A stretch of DNA of 64,000 bases from Pseudomonas putida (GTDB lineage: Bacteria > Pseudomonadota > Gammaproteobacteria > Pseudomonadales > Pseudomonadaceae), in contig NZ_SMTE01000016.1 of assembly GCF_004357765.1 (NCBI RefSeq), positions 53,822-117,821 of the forward strand, in the 5' to 3' direction. Numbering within the stretch: the first letter of the stretch is position 1; each line of letters opens with the position of its first letter. Under the pieces are notes generated by a model. The model ran no database searches. It was not told the origin of the DNA and was given only the letters and a program-made list of their open reading frames with translations. This document shows, in pieces, positions 41,984 to 50,872 of the stretch. Position numbers and translations under genes: made by a program.

Positions 41984-43129
41984 ATGAGCCCACTGATTTC
42001 TCGCCCCGGATCGCTCGTGCTACTGGTCGTCGCCTCACTGACGATCATGGTCGGATGCGTCATCGTGCCGGGGCTGCCCACCATCGCCCAACAGCTAGGG
42101 GTCGGCAGCGCTGCCAGTTGGCTGGTGACCATTCCGTCGCTGGGCGTCATCGTTTTTGGCCCCATCGCAGGCAAAATCATCGACCGGATCGGGCTGTACA
42201 AAAGCTTGTGCCTTGGCCTCTTTGCCTATGGCCTGCTGGGCATCGTGGGCTTCATGTTTCACGGAATATGGGTCTTTATCGACAGGCTCCTCTTAGGAGG
42301 ATCGACAGCCATGATCATGGCCGCCGGGACAGGACTGATTTCAGAGTTCTACGAAGGTGAGGCTCGGCTGCGAATGATTGCCAAGCAAGGCATGTCCATC
42401 GAGTTGGGTGGCGTGGTCTTTCTCTTTGTCGCCGGTCTTCTGGCAAACGTGGGGTGGCAATGGCCTTTCGCGCTTTACCTCTGCGCGTGGGGGGTGCTTG
42501 CGCTGGTGCTGGTGTACGTGCCTCAGCCTTCCGTCATCAGGCCCACGATGGGAGCAGGTGAAATCACTTCATCTCTCTCGGCGGCACTGAAGTTCGTTTA
42601 CCTCTCAGCCACGCTCTCCATGATCGTATTCTTCACCGCCATCATCACGCTCCCACTCCGGCTGCATGGCACTGGCCTCGACGAAGCCCAGGTCGGGTAC
42701 TTTCTGTCGTACGTGTCGTTGGTCGCGGTTGGCGCAGCCGCCATCATGCCCATCGCTGCTCGCAAAGTGGGCGAACACGGGACACTGATTTTCGGGTTTG
42801 CGTTTTATACGCTGGCACACCTGGCATTTGTGACCGCAGATGGGCTGATGCTGATGGTCGAGGGTGGGCTTTGCCTGGGTCTCGGATTTGGCTTGACAGT
42901 GCCATTGCTCAACCACATGACCATCGAACGTAGCCATGTTGCCCAGAGGGGGCGCAATCTGGCCTGGCTTTCGATGGCGATCTTTGCCGGGCAGTTTCTC
43001 TCCTCGTTCATGGAGTTCGTGCCAGAACCTCAATTCTATGGATTCCTGTGTGCAGCCGGTGTCGCTTTGATCGCTTGTGCATTGGTGCTGGCAAGTGCCA
43101 GTCAGCGCAGATTCAGATCAACTCCTTGA
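41984..43129 (+). CDS. MFS transporter controlled by the adjacent IclR regulator
   Basis: This 381-residue transporter has about 12 helices, with GCVIVPGLPTIAQQLGVGSA near residue 24, the A-motif-like GPIAGKIIDRIGLYKSLCLG near 58 and SEFYEGEARLRMIAKQG near 119. It resembles drug/metabolite exporters of the DHA1 type. The ATG at 41984 immediately follows the candidate IclR box; the extension to 41957 would overlap it. The substrate is unknown. Confidence 0.85.
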   Translation: MSPLISRPGSLVLLVVASLTIMVGCVIVPGLPTIAQQLGVGSAASWLVTIPSLGVIVFGPIAGKIIDRIGLYKSLCLGLFAYGLLGIVGFMFHGIWVFIDRLLLGGSTAMIMAAGTGLISEFYEGEARLRMIAKQGMSIELGGVVFLFVAGLLANVGWQWPFALYLCAWGVLALVLVYVPQPSVIRPTMGAGEITSSLSAALKFVYLSATLSMIVFFTAIITLPLRLHGTGLDEAQVGYFLSYVSLVAVGAAAIMPIAARKVGEHGTLIFGFAFYTLAHLAFVTADGLMLMVEGGLCLGLGFGLTVPLLNHMTIERSHVAQRGRNLAWLSMAIFAGQFLSSFMEFVPEPQFYGFLCAAGVALIACALVLASASQRRFRSTP

Positions 43130-43200
43130 GGCGGTTGGTACTGGAGGGCAGGGGGGCGTCGCCCTCGCTGAAAGATACGTCGGCCATGGCGTGAAATGAC

Positions 43201-43235
43201 GATGCCCACATTCCTAAGGTAGGAAAGTGGGCATC
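43201..43235. terminator. Strong bidirectional hairpin between two MFS genes
   Basis: GATGCCCAC pairs with GTGGGCATC (9 bp), with an inner TTCCT/AGGAA stem and a short loop. It sits between the convergent MFS genes ending at 43129 and 43255 and fits a shared terminator. A modest T-rich run follows on the plus strand (AGTTTGTTTGG). Confidence 0.75.
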
Positions 43236-43254
43236 GAGGTGCAGTTTGTTTGGC

Positions 43255-44583
43255 TTACTTTGCGCTAATGGCGCTGGCTGTTTCAGCTTGCTCGCGCTGG
43301 CGCGTGCGGCCGATTACCAGTACAGCGATACCGGCTACGGTGCATAGTGCGGCCAACGGCATCAGTGCCAAGGAGTAGCTGCCGGTGGCATCGTGAATGG
43401 CGCCGTAGACATTGACCATGATACCTCCGCCAATCAGGTTGGCCATGGCGCCGACGGCTGCCAACCCCGCAGCAGCAGTCGAGGAAGACAGCCAGCCCGA
43501 CACCAGCGCCCAGAACGGCCCTTTCATCGAGTAGGCGCCCACCAGGACCATTGCCAGCATCATCACCGTCGCCGGCAGGGACGAGGTGAACAAGGTCATC
43601 AACAGGCCCGCCGCGATCAGCAGCATGGTCATAGCCGTGTGCCAGCGACGCTCGCCGCTGCGGTCTGAGCTGCGACCCCAGATGATCATCAGCACAGAAG
43701 CAACACCATAAGGGATGGCATTCACCAGGCCGATTTCCATCGAGCTCAGGCCGAAGGTCTTCAGCAGTTGCGGGGCCCACACGCTCATGGTGCTTCCTGC
43801 AGCTGAAGCGCCTGAGTAGATCAGTGCCAGTACCCAGATATCTTTGTGGCGCAGCAGTTTCCACAGCGAAATATGGCCGATGGCGGTCTTCTTCGCGGCT
43901 TCATCAGCCAGGCGGCGGGTGAGCCAGCCGCGCTGCTCTTCATTCAGCCATTTGGCCTGCTCGGGGCGATCGGTGAGCACGAACAGGCAGGCGATACCCA
44001 GCAGTACGGCTGGAATGCCTTCGAGAATGAACAGCCAGTGCCAGCCACGCATGCCCATCCAGCCATCCAGGTTCAGCAGCAGGCCTGACAGTGGCGAACC
44101 AATGAAGTTGGCGGCAGGGATCGCCACCATGAACAGCGCCACCATGCGCGCGCGGTAGCTGGACGGCAGCCAGTAGGTGAGGTACAGCAGCACGCCCGGG
44201 AAGAAACCAGCCTCGGCAGCACCCAGCAGAAAGCGCATCACGTACAGTGAATTGGCACCCTGAACGAACGCTGTGCCTGCCGAGATCAGGCCCCAGGTGA
44301 TCATGATGCGGGCTATCCAGATGCGTGCCCCGTAGCGTTGCATGGCCAGGTTGCTGGGCACTTCGACCAGGAAGTAGGCAAAGAAGAACAGGCTGCTGGC
44401 GAAGCCGAACACCTTTGCCGTGAGCTGCAGATCCTCGTTCATCTGCAGGGAAGCCATGCCGATGTTGCCGCGGTCGATGATCGCGATCAGATAACAAACG
44501 ATCAGAAAGGGCAGCAGTCGCCAGGCGATACGGCGCATGGTGCTGCGTTCGAGTTCATCCGGCAGCGATGTTGCTGAAGTCAT
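43255..44583 (-). CDS. ACS-family MFS transporter (anion:cation symporter type)
   Basis: This 442-residue protein is a 12-helix ACS-type symporter for organic acids such as hexuronates, tartrate or phthalate. The signature segments are YLIAIIDRGNIGMASLQMNE near residue 30, LVEVPSNLAMQRYGARIWIA near 69 and RFLLGAAEAGFFPGVLLYLT near 115. The ATG at 44583 starts the conserved N-terminus; the extension to 44727 runs into the dehydrogenase gene. It is downstream of and probably cotranscribed with the 2-hydroxyacid dehydrogenase. Confidence 0.92.
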   Translation of the reverse strand: MTSATSLPDELERSTMRRIAWRLLPFLIVCYLIAIIDRGNIGMASLQMNEDLQLTAKVFGFASSLFFFAYFLVEVPSNLAMQRYGARIWIARIMITWGLISAGTAFVQGANSLYVMRFLLGAAEAGFFPGVLLYLTYWLPSSYRARMVALFMVAIPAANFIGSPLSGLLLNLDGWMGMRGWHWLFILEGIPAVLLGIACLFVLTDRPEQAKWLNEEQRGWLTRRLADEAAKKTAIGHISLWKLLRHKDIWVLALIYSGASAAGSTMSVWAPQLLKTFGLSSMEIGLVNAIPYGVASVLMIIWGRSSDRSGERRWHTAMTMLLIAAGLLMTLFTSSLPATVMMLAMVLVGAYSMKGPFWALVSGWLSSSTAAAGLAAVGAMANLIGGGIMVNVYGAIHDATGSYSLALMPLAALCTVAGIAVLVIGRTRQREQAETASAISAK

Positions 44584-44662
44584 GGTGCTCTCCAATTGTT
44601 TTTTTTCTGGAGTGAGGCGTGTGAACGTGCCCCGCTCACGAGAGGCACGCGAGGGGGTGCGA

Positions 44663-45640
44663 TCAGCTGGCGAAGAGGTGGCGGTTGACCACACAACGCG
44701 GGTCCAGAGCATTGCCCGCCCACACATCGAGAACCTGCTTCAGCGCTACCAGGCCTACCCGTTCGCGGGCCTCGGTGGTGTTGGCGCCGACATGCGGCGT
44801 GGCGACCAGTGTCGGCAAGCCCCACAGCGGGCTGTCGGCAGGCGGCGGCTCGGGGCTGAAGGTATCCAGGCCGGCGCCGGCGATGCGGCGTTCGCTGAGC
44901 GCTTTTACCAGGGCGTTGGTGTCGATCAGCTCACCACGGGCAGTGTTGATCAGGATGGCGCCTGGGCGCATGCGCTCGAGCTGGGCAGCGCCAATCAGGT
45001 TGTGGTTGGTCTCGGTCAGCGGGCAGTGCAGGCTGATGATATCGCTTTCAGCCAGCAGGCGATCGAAATCCTCTTCACGCTCGACGTGCGGGCGCTCCGG
45101 CAGTTGCTTGAGGTAGGGGTCGAAGACCTTGACCTTCATGCGCAGTGGCGCCACCAGGTCCATGAGGATGCTGCCGATCGAGCCCAGACCGATAAGCCCC
45201 AGGGTTTTGCCTGATAGCTCCATGCCGTTGGCCGAGGATTTGTCCCAATGCCCGTCACGCATGCGCGCATCCAGCAGTGCGGTTTGACGTGCCACGCTGA
45301 ACATCAGGGCGAAGGCCAGCTCGGCCACCGACTGGGCATTGGCACCCAAGGCGATCGATACCGGGATGCTGCGGTCGGCGGCGGCCTGGAGGTCGATGGT
45401 GTTGTAGCCCACGCCGTGCTTGGCGATCACTTTCAGGTTGGCAGAAGCGTCGATCATGGCGCGGGTCAGTTTGCCCTGGCGGACCACGATGGCATCGGGC
45501 TGTTCAGCGCGAATGATCGCTTCCAGTTCTTCGGCGGGTAGGTAGGGCGTAGTGGGGACGATTCTGACGCCCTGTTCGGCGGCAAGGTTCATGGCCTCGG
45601 CAGCAAGCTCAGGGCCGGTCAGCAGAATGGTACGGGACAT
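44663..45640 (-). CDS. D-2-hydroxyacid dehydrogenase (phosphoglycerate-dehydrogenase-like)
   Basis: This 325-residue NAD-dependent dehydrogenase has the Rossmann loop LGLIGLGSIGSILM near residue 147. The catalytic set is complete: Arg in NTARGELID near 232, Glu in DTFSPEPP near 258 and His in ATPHVGANTTEARE near 282. The N-terminal substrate domain has VIAKHGVGYNTID near 72. It would interconvert a 2-hydroxy and a 2-oxo acid. It is divergent from the RraA-like gene, and both promoters carry the putative IclR palindrome. Confidence 0.92.
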   Translation of the reverse strand: MSRTILLTGPELAAEAMNLAAEQGVRIVPTTPYLPAEELEAIIRAEQPDAIVVRQGKLTRAMIDASANLKVIAKHGVGYNTIDLQAAADRSIPVSIALGANAQSVAELAFALMFSVARQTALLDARMRDGHWDKSSANGMELSGKTLGLIGLGSIGSILMDLVAPLRMKVKVFDPYLKQLPERPHVEREEDFDRLLAESDIISLHCPLTETNHNLIGAAQLERMRPGAILINTARGELIDTNALVKALSERRIAGAGLDTFSPEPPPADSPLWGLPTLVATPHVGANTTEARERVGLVALKQVLDVWAGNALDPRCVVNRHLFAS

Positions 45641-45722
45641 CGTGGATACCTTGTTCTTGTCAGGGGGCGGTTCGGGCGCAGCCTGCCGCGCATCTGCGGC
45701 AATGGGCTAAACCCTATCATAA

Positions 45723-45737
45723 TGAAATGCTGTTGCA
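45723..45737. promoter_or_regulatory. Putative IclR palindrome upstream of the 2-hydroxyacid dehydrogenase
   Basis: TGAAATGCTGTTGCA fits the TGnAAnGnCnTTnCA pattern also seen at 45805, 50234 and 50360 in this island. KdgR-type IclR boxes have a similar TGAAA...TTTCA layout. Confidence 0.55.
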
Positions 45738-45804
45738 AGAAAATTAAGATGTGCGCCGACAATTGCCAAAAGAAGCCGTTAAAAATGCATTGCAACGCTT
45801 TTAA

Positions 45805-45819
45805 TGAAATGACATTCTA
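45805..45819. promoter_or_regulatory. Putative IclR palindrome upstream of the RraA-like gene
   Basis: TGAAATGACATTCTA is the weakest of the four copies, but its left half is identical to the site 82 bp upstream. A further half-site TGCAACG occurs at 45791. Confidence 0.45.
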
Positions 45820-45876
45820 AAAAACAGATTCGGCAGCGGCCGATGACATCGAATAACACCAAGAGAGGTATGTCAC

Positions 45877-46554
45877 ATGAGCATTGGCTTCCAAGTGCTT
45901 GAGCGCGCACGTAAAGTCGGTGATGAGTGGGTTGCACGTTATCGTGAGGTTCCGGTTGCCAACGTCAGCGATTCGATGAACCGCATGACCGCAGGTGGTG
46001 CCCGCCTGCGACCCATGCATCGCGAAGGTGTGCTGTGCGGCCCGGCCTTGACAGTCAAGGCGCGACCAGGTGACAACCTCATGCTGCATTACGCGATCGA
46101 TATCGCTCAGCCGGGCGATGTGATCGTGGTCGACGCCGGTGGCGATCTGACCAACGCCCTGATCGGTGAAATGATGGTGGCTTACGCGGTCAAGCGTGGC
46201 CTGGCCGGTATCGTCATCAACGGCGCCATTCGCGATGCAGCCAACATCGGCGCGGGTGACTTCCCGTTGTTTGCCGCTGGCGTTTCGCACCGTGGTCCAT
46301 ACAAGGACGGCCCGGGCGAGATCAACGTGCCGATTGCCATTGATGGTATGGTGATCGAGCCAGGCGATCTGGTGATCGGTGATGACGATGGCCTGCTGTG
46401 TGTGCCTTACGACCACGTTGCTGAGGTCTATGCTCGCGCCACCGCCAAGCACACTGCCGAAACCACACAGATGGAACAAATTGCCCAAGGCACCAACGAC
46501 CGTTCTTGGGTCCTGGAGTCCTTGAAAAAGAAAGGCTGCCTGCTGCCAGGCTGA
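45877..46554 (+). CDS. RraA-like / HMG-CHA aldolase family protein
   Basis: This 225-residue protein has the RraA/aldolase core: VANVSDSMNRMTAGGARLRP near residue 27, VDAGGDLTNALIGEMMVAYA near 87 and GIVINGAIRDAANIGAGDFP near 110, with the Arg-Asp pair that binds the divalent metal and pyruvate moiety in catalytic members. In this catabolic setting a 4-hydroxy-4-methyl-2-oxoglutarate-type aldolase or oxaloacetate decarboxylase is likelier than RNase E inhibition. Confidence 0.9.
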   Translation: MSIGFQVLERARKVGDEWVARYREVPVANVSDSMNRMTAGGARLRPMHREGVLCGPALTVKARPGDNLMLHYAIDIAQPGDVIVVDAGGDLTNALIGEMMVAYAVKRGLAGIVINGAIRDAANIGAGDFPLFAAGVSHRGPYKDGPGEINVPIAIDGMVIEPGDLVIGDDDGLLCVPYDHVAEVYARATAKHTAETTQMEQIAQGTNDRSWVLESLKKKGCLLPG

Positions 46555-46641
46555 TCCCGCATGCGCTGCGCACCTTGCGATGGGGTGTGCAGCGGCTGTT
46601 GGGTCGGTGTCGGTCGCGGGTTCTATTGAGGGTTCGCAGAC

Positions 46642-47868
46642 TTGTCCGATTCATCGTCACCGCATCGCAAACGTTGGCCCGCCGCCGTGCGGGCGCTCGC
46701 TCATCGCAACTTTCAGATCTATTTCGCCGGCCAGGGTGTTTCCACTCTGGGCAAGTGGGTTCAGCAGGTTGCATTAGCCTGGCTGGCCTATCATCTGACC
46801 GGTTCTGCTGTACTGCTGGGGCTGATCACCTTCCTTTCGCTCGCGCCGCAATTGCTCATCGGCCCGTTGGCCGGAGCTTGGATCGATCGGCATGACAAGC
46901 GCCGGTTGCTGATCATCGTGCAACTTATCCTGATCGCGCAGTCGCTCGTGCTGGCGTTTGCAACCTGGCGCAACTGGATCGATGGTCCGTTCATTGCTGC
47001 CATGGCATTGCTGCTTGGCATGCTCAATGCCTTGGAAACCCCTCTGCGTCAGGCGCTGATCGGCAGTTTTGTCGACGACCCGGCCGACCTGCCGAACGCG
47101 CTGGTGCTCAATGCCATGTTGATCAATGCCGCACGGTTCGTCGGCCCGCCATTGGCCGGTGGGCTCATTGCCCTGGCCGGCGAGGCGGCCTGCTTCGCCC
47201 TCACTGCCGTGGCTTTCATGGCCTTGCTGGGTGGCTTGCTGAAAGTGCGCGGCACCGCCGGCCCAAAGGCCAGTGGCTCAACCGCGCAAGTGTTTCGCGA
47301 AGGGCTGTTGTATCTGTGGCAAACGCGCAACGTTCGCCAGTTGCTGGTCAACGTGATCATGGTCAACTTGTTGGCATCCTGCTACGCGGCACTGCTGCCG
47401 ATCCTGGCCAGGGCTGTGTTCGCTGGCGATGCGCGTGTGCTTGGCTGGTTGTGGGGGGCGGCAGGCGCGGGGGCTTTCGTGGCCACGCTGGTGCTGGCGG
47501 TTGGCGGTGCATTGCCTCGCCTGCGCCAGTTCACCGATGCTGGAGCGCTGCTGTGCGCGGTTGCACTGATCGGTTTGTGGATGGCGGATGCGCTGCCACT
47601 GGCGTTGCTGGCGCTGGGCGTTTTAGGTTTCGGCATCACCCTGAGCAATGTCAGTACCAACATGCAGCTGCAAAGTGGCGCACCCAGCCATTTGCGTGGT
47701 CGGGTGATCGCTTTCTACATTGCCATGCGCTTCGGCTTCGAAGCTTTGGGCGGCATGGCGGCGGGGCTGATCGCGGCCCGCTGGGGAGCGCCGGCGACCT
47801 TGGGAGTCGCCGGAGGGTTTCTGGTGATCGGGCTGCTGGGTCAATACGGCATGCGTCGTCGCAGCTGA
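46642..47868 (+). CDS. EntS-like MFS transporter
   Basis: This 408-residue MFS protein resembles EntS/enterobactin-exporter-type members: FQIYFAGQGVSTLGKWVQQV near residue 27, PLAGAWIDRHDKRRLLIIVQ near 72 and NALVLNAMLINAARFVGPPL near 151. The frame starts with TTG 46642, behind a weak GAGGG; no in-frame ATG is available before the first helix. It follows the RraA-like gene by 87 bp on the same strand. Its function in the island is not clear. Confidence 0.85.
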   Translation: MSDSSSPHRKRWPAAVRALAHRNFQIYFAGQGVSTLGKWVQQVALAWLAYHLTGSAVLLGLITFLSLAPQLLIGPLAGAWIDRHDKRRLLIIVQLILIAQSLVLAFATWRNWIDGPFIAAMALLLGMLNALETPLRQALIGSFVDDPADLPNALVLNAMLINAARFVGPPLAGGLIALAGEAACFALTAVAFMALLGGLLKVRGTAGPKASGSTAQVFREGLLYLWQTRNVRQLLVNVIMVNLLASCYAALLPILARAVFAGDARVLGWLWGAAGAGAFVATLVLAVGGALPRLRQFTDAGALLCAVALIGLWMADALPLALLALGVLGFGITLSNVSTNMQLQSGAPSHLRGRVIAFYIAMRFGFEALGGMAAGLIAARWGAPATLGVAGGFLVIGLLGQYGMRRRS

Positions 47869-47872
47869 GCGG

Positions 47873-49207
47873 TCAGATTGTCTGACCTTGGCCGTGAGGC
47901 GTCTGCTGCTTGGCGGGGTCGCCCAGCCAAAGCATCAGGCAGGTACCGACCAGCAGGATCGATGCAACAGCAAAGAACGGCATACTGAAGCTATGAGTGG
48001 CGTCCTTGATCAGGCCGATCAGGAACGGGCCGGTGAAGCCGCCCAGGTTGCCGATCGAGACGATCATCGCCAGACCGCCAGCGGCGGCGCGACCGGTCAG
48101 GAAGCTCGAAGGTATCGCCCAGAACGTGGCCTGGAATGACAGGATGCTCGCCACCGCCACGCACAGGCTGGCGATCTTCAACACCGGCTGGTCAAGCAGG
48201 GCGGCGGCCACCAGGGCCACGGCGGCCAGTGCCAATGCACTGACCACATAGGGCAGGCGGTGATGGCTACGGTTGGCCAGCCGTGCCCACATCGTCATTG
48301 CCAGTGCCCCGAGCAGGTAGGGCAGGGCGACCACCAGGCCAACCACGCCGCTATCGATGCCCAGGCCTTTGATGATCTGCGGCAGCCACATGCCTATGCC
48401 AATCGAGCCGACGATGCAGCAAAAGTTGATGGCCGCCAGGGTGAAGACCTTGGGGTTGGTCAAGGCTGCGCGCAGCGTATTGCCATGAGATGCACCGATG
48501 GCCTGTTGTTCTTGGGACAGGCGCTGGTCAAGCCACGCTTTCTCTCGGGGGTTGAGCCATTTTGCCTTGGCCGGGGTATCGACCAGTACGAAGAGGCAAG
48601 CGATGCCAAGCAGCACAGCCGGCATCGACTCGGTGACCAGCAGCAGTTGCCAGTTCTTCAGGCCCCAAACGCCGTGCTGTTCCATCAGCCAGCCGGACAG
48701 GGGCGAACCGACGATGTTGGCCGCAGGAATGCCCAGCAGGAAAGCGGCAGTGGCTTTCGCCCGCCATTTGCCGGGGAACCAGTAGGTGAAGTACAGGTAT
48801 ACGCCAGGTGTGAAGCCCGCTTCGGCAAGCCCCAGCAAAAAGCGCGCAATGCTGAAACTGATTGGCCCGGTGGCGAACGCGGTGGCCATGGAGATCAGCC
48901 CCCAGGTGATCATGATTCGCGCAATCCACACCCGTGCGCCGAAGCGCTGCATCAGCAGGTTGCTGGGGATCTCGAACATGAAGTAGCCGAAGAAAAACAG
49001 GCCGGCTGCCCAGCCGAACATCGTCGCGGTAAGGCCCAGGTCCTGATTCATGCTGATGGCGGCGAAGCCGACATTGGTGCGGTCGAGGTAGCTGATCACG
49101 TAGCAGATGAAGATGAACGGCACCAGGCGCCACAGCACGCGGCGCATCAGGCGTTCGCCCTCGGCGTCGCTGAGCGGCGCCTGGGCAGCGGGGGTTTCAT
49201 GGGTCAT
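47873..49207 (-). CDS. ACS-family MFS transporter
   Basis: This 444-residue transporter is a second ACS symporter with ICYVISYLDRTNVGFAAISM near residue 35, FMFEIPSNLLMQRFGARVWI near 80 and RFLLGLAEAGFTPGVYLYFT near 126. It is clearly related to but distinct from the one at 43255. ATG 49207 gives the usual length; the frame extension to 49519 lies in the lactonase gene. It follows the lactonase by 46 bp and should carry its substrate or product. Confidence 0.92.
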   Translation of the reverse strand: MTHETPAAQAPLSDAEGERLMRRVLWRLVPFIFICYVISYLDRTNVGFAAISMNQDLGLTATMFGWAAGLFFFGYFMFEIPSNLLMQRFGARVWIARIMITWGLISMATAFATGPISFSIARFLLGLAEAGFTPGVYLYFTYWFPGKWRAKATAAFLLGIPAANIVGSPLSGWLMEQHGVWGLKNWQLLLVTESMPAVLLGIACLFVLVDTPAKAKWLNPREKAWLDQRLSQEQQAIGASHGNTLRAALTNPKVFTLAAINFCCIVGSIGIGMWLPQIIKGLGIDSGVVGLVVALPYLLGALAMTMWARLANRSHHRLPYVVSALALAAVALVAAALLDQPVLKIASLCVAVASILSFQATFWAIPSSFLTGRAAAGGLAMIVSIGNLGGFTGPFLIGLIKDATHSFSMPFFAVASILLVGTCLMLWLGDPAKQQTPHGQGQTI

Positions 49208-49253
49208 GTCGTCACTCTTTTGTAGTTGTTGTGTGCCCTGACAGGGGGCGGGT

Positions 49254-50174
49254 TCAGCTGTGGGAATACATCGGCAGCCCAGGCGCATTAGTGCGCACCT
49301 GCAGAATGCTGCCGGTTTCGGATTCGGTGATGTACAGGGTCTGTCCGTCATTGCCGCCGAAGGCCAGGTTGGTGTTGCTGATGCCTGCGCAGGAGATGAT
49401 GCGCTGCAATGGCTCAGCGACTTTCGACAGCTTCCATACCGAACCGAAACCGGTGTGGGCGATATACAGGTTGCTCTGCGCATCGAGGGCCAGGCCGTCG
49501 GGCCCGCCCAGGCCGCCATGCAACTGGGCGAAAACGCCCACCTTGCCGACGATCGAGCCGTTGCCCAACGGGATCCGCCAGATCTGTTGCGCGCGTGTCA
49601 CTGCCACCAGCAGATGATTGAGGTGCGGGTCGTAGACGATGCCATTGGGGCTGGGGATGGTGCCAAGCAGGCAGGTCAGGTTGCCGCTGGCGTCGAGCTT
49701 GTACACGCGGCCGCTGGCATCCTGCAGCCCGGTCTGGCCTTGGTCTGTGAAATACAGGTCACCGTTGGGGGCGAACACCAGGTCGTTGACGCCTTTGAAG
49801 CCTTCCGAACCCGCTGAGTCGAGCAGCGCTTCGATAGCGCCGGTATCTGGGTGGAGCAGCATGATCCCGCGCTTGTAGTCGGTAATGAAGATGCGTCCGT
49901 CCTGGTGAATCTTCAGGCCGTTCGGCCAGCCATCGTACTGACACAGCAGTTCCCAATCGCCCTGCGGCGAGATGCGGAAAATTCGCCCGTTGGGAATGTC
50001 GGTCACGTAAAGGCGGCCTTGACGATCGAATGATGGGCCTTCGAGAAATGAGTCGATGGCACGGCCTTGGCGGTTGGCATTGGCCCAGGCGGTCGGGCGC
50101 GGGTTGCGGAAGCGGTCAGGCAGGCGGGTGAATACCGTGGTCTCCACGGTCGGCGGGGCAGCAAAGAAGCTCAT
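49254..50174 (-). CDS. SMP-30/gluconolactonase-like lactonase
   Basis: This 306-residue six-bladed beta-propeller has the SMP-30 metal-site segments: FLEGPSFDRQGRLYVTD near residue 38 (Glu), KGVNDLVFAPNGDLYFTD near 120 (Asn), SPNGIVYDPHLNHLLVAV near 170 and GGPDGLALDAQSNLYIAHT near 222 (Asp). It should open a sugar or aromatic-derived lactone. AGGAG precedes ATG 50174, and the putative IclR palindrome lies 60 bp upstream. Confidence 0.92.
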   Translation of the reverse strand: MSFFAAPPTVETTVFTRLPDRFRNPRPTAWANANRQGRAIDSFLEGPSFDRQGRLYVTDIPNGRIFRISPQGDWELLCQYDGWPNGLKIHQDGRIFITDYKRGIMLLHPDTGAIEALLDSAGSEGFKGVNDLVFAPNGDLYFTDQGQTGLQDASGRVYKLDASGNLTCLLGTIPSPNGIVYDPHLNHLLVAVTRAQQIWRIPLGNGSIVGKVGVFAQLHGGLGGPDGLALDAQSNLYIAHTGFGSVWKLSKVAEPLQRIISCAGISNTNLAFGGNDGQTLYITESETGSILQVRTNAPGLPMYSHS

Positions 50175-50233
50175 GGGCGCTCCTGTAGGGCCGGGGACGC
50201 CTGGGCGTCCGAATGTTGTTTTGATGTATTTAA

Positions 50234-50248
50234 TGCAACGGCGTTGCA
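50234..50248. promoter_or_regulatory. Putative IclR palindrome upstream of the lactonase gene
   Basis: TGCAACGGCGTTGCA is a perfect 15-bp dyad and the best copy of the repeated box. It lies in the divergent gap between the lactonase and the broken OprD gene. Confidence 0.6.
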
Positions 50249-50359
50249 AAATAAAACAAAATCGGACGAAGGGTGAAGCTCTTTTTATGGTGAATCCGGA
50301 TTTCCAGGGTTGTTTAGCGTTGCCTGTTGACGAGGTTGTGGTAATCTACCTCACTATAA

Positions 50360-50374
50360 AGAAATGCCGTTTCA
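50360..50374. promoter_or_regulatory. Putative IclR palindrome upstream of the OprD remnant
   Basis: AGAAATGCCGTTTCA has GAAA...TTTC symmetry and sits about 35 bp before the porin remnant start at 50409, close to a CTATAAAG stretch that may be its -10. Confidence 0.5.
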
Positions 50375-50408
50375 AAAAAATAACGGAACGGTCCTTTGGA
50401 GCCTCTGC

Positions 50409-50725
50409 TTGAAATCCCTACCTTCCAGCTGCCGCATCGCCTTGCAGCAGGCGGCAGCGTCATAGGCTTGTCTGCCCAGGCCGACCTGATCGGTGAGAGC
50501 CACGCGAACTTGTCGATGCGCAATCTCTACTTCAACAGCGGCAACCGCGACGGCACGGCGCAGCCCTCCAGAACCGAGGAGTGGGCGCAAGGTTTTCTGC
50601 TCGACCTGCGCTCCCGTTATACCGACGGTGTGGTGGGTTTCGGCGTGGGCGCCACGGCCATGCTGGGCCCGACCGATCTCACGGGCATGGCTCTAAGCGG
50701 TGGCACGCAGGAAAGCAGGAAATAG
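50409..50725 (+). pseudogene. OprD-family porin, frameshifted and truncated
   Basis: A TTG start at 50409, with GGAG upstream, opens a signal-peptide-like frame (MKSLPSSCRIALQQAAAS) that hits TAG near 50463. A second frame continues with IGLSAQADLIGESHANLSMR, NLYFNSGNRDG, EEWAQGFLLDLRSRYTDGVV and GFGVGATAMLG, the first strands of an OprD porin. That frame ends at 50725, where a full porin would run ~300 residues more. So the gene has both a frameshift and loss of most of the barrel. The promoter box is intact. Confidence 0.75.
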
Positions 50726-50872
50726 GCGTACAGGTAGGCGATCAGGTACTCAGCTGGCTTTTTTATCTCGCCCACGGGCCATGCTACATTGTCCAGCCCC
50801 GACCCTTGTCGGATAATGGGTTTGTCTGCCCTCGCGTTGAATCGAGGGCCTTAATCGTGTGAGGTTTTGCAA

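Noticed and set aside
45877-46554. RNase E inhibitor function for the RraA-like protein
   Set aside because: The gene sits inside a catabolic island beside a hydroxyacid dehydrogenase and keeps the aldolase metal/pyruvate motif, so an aldolase is likelier.
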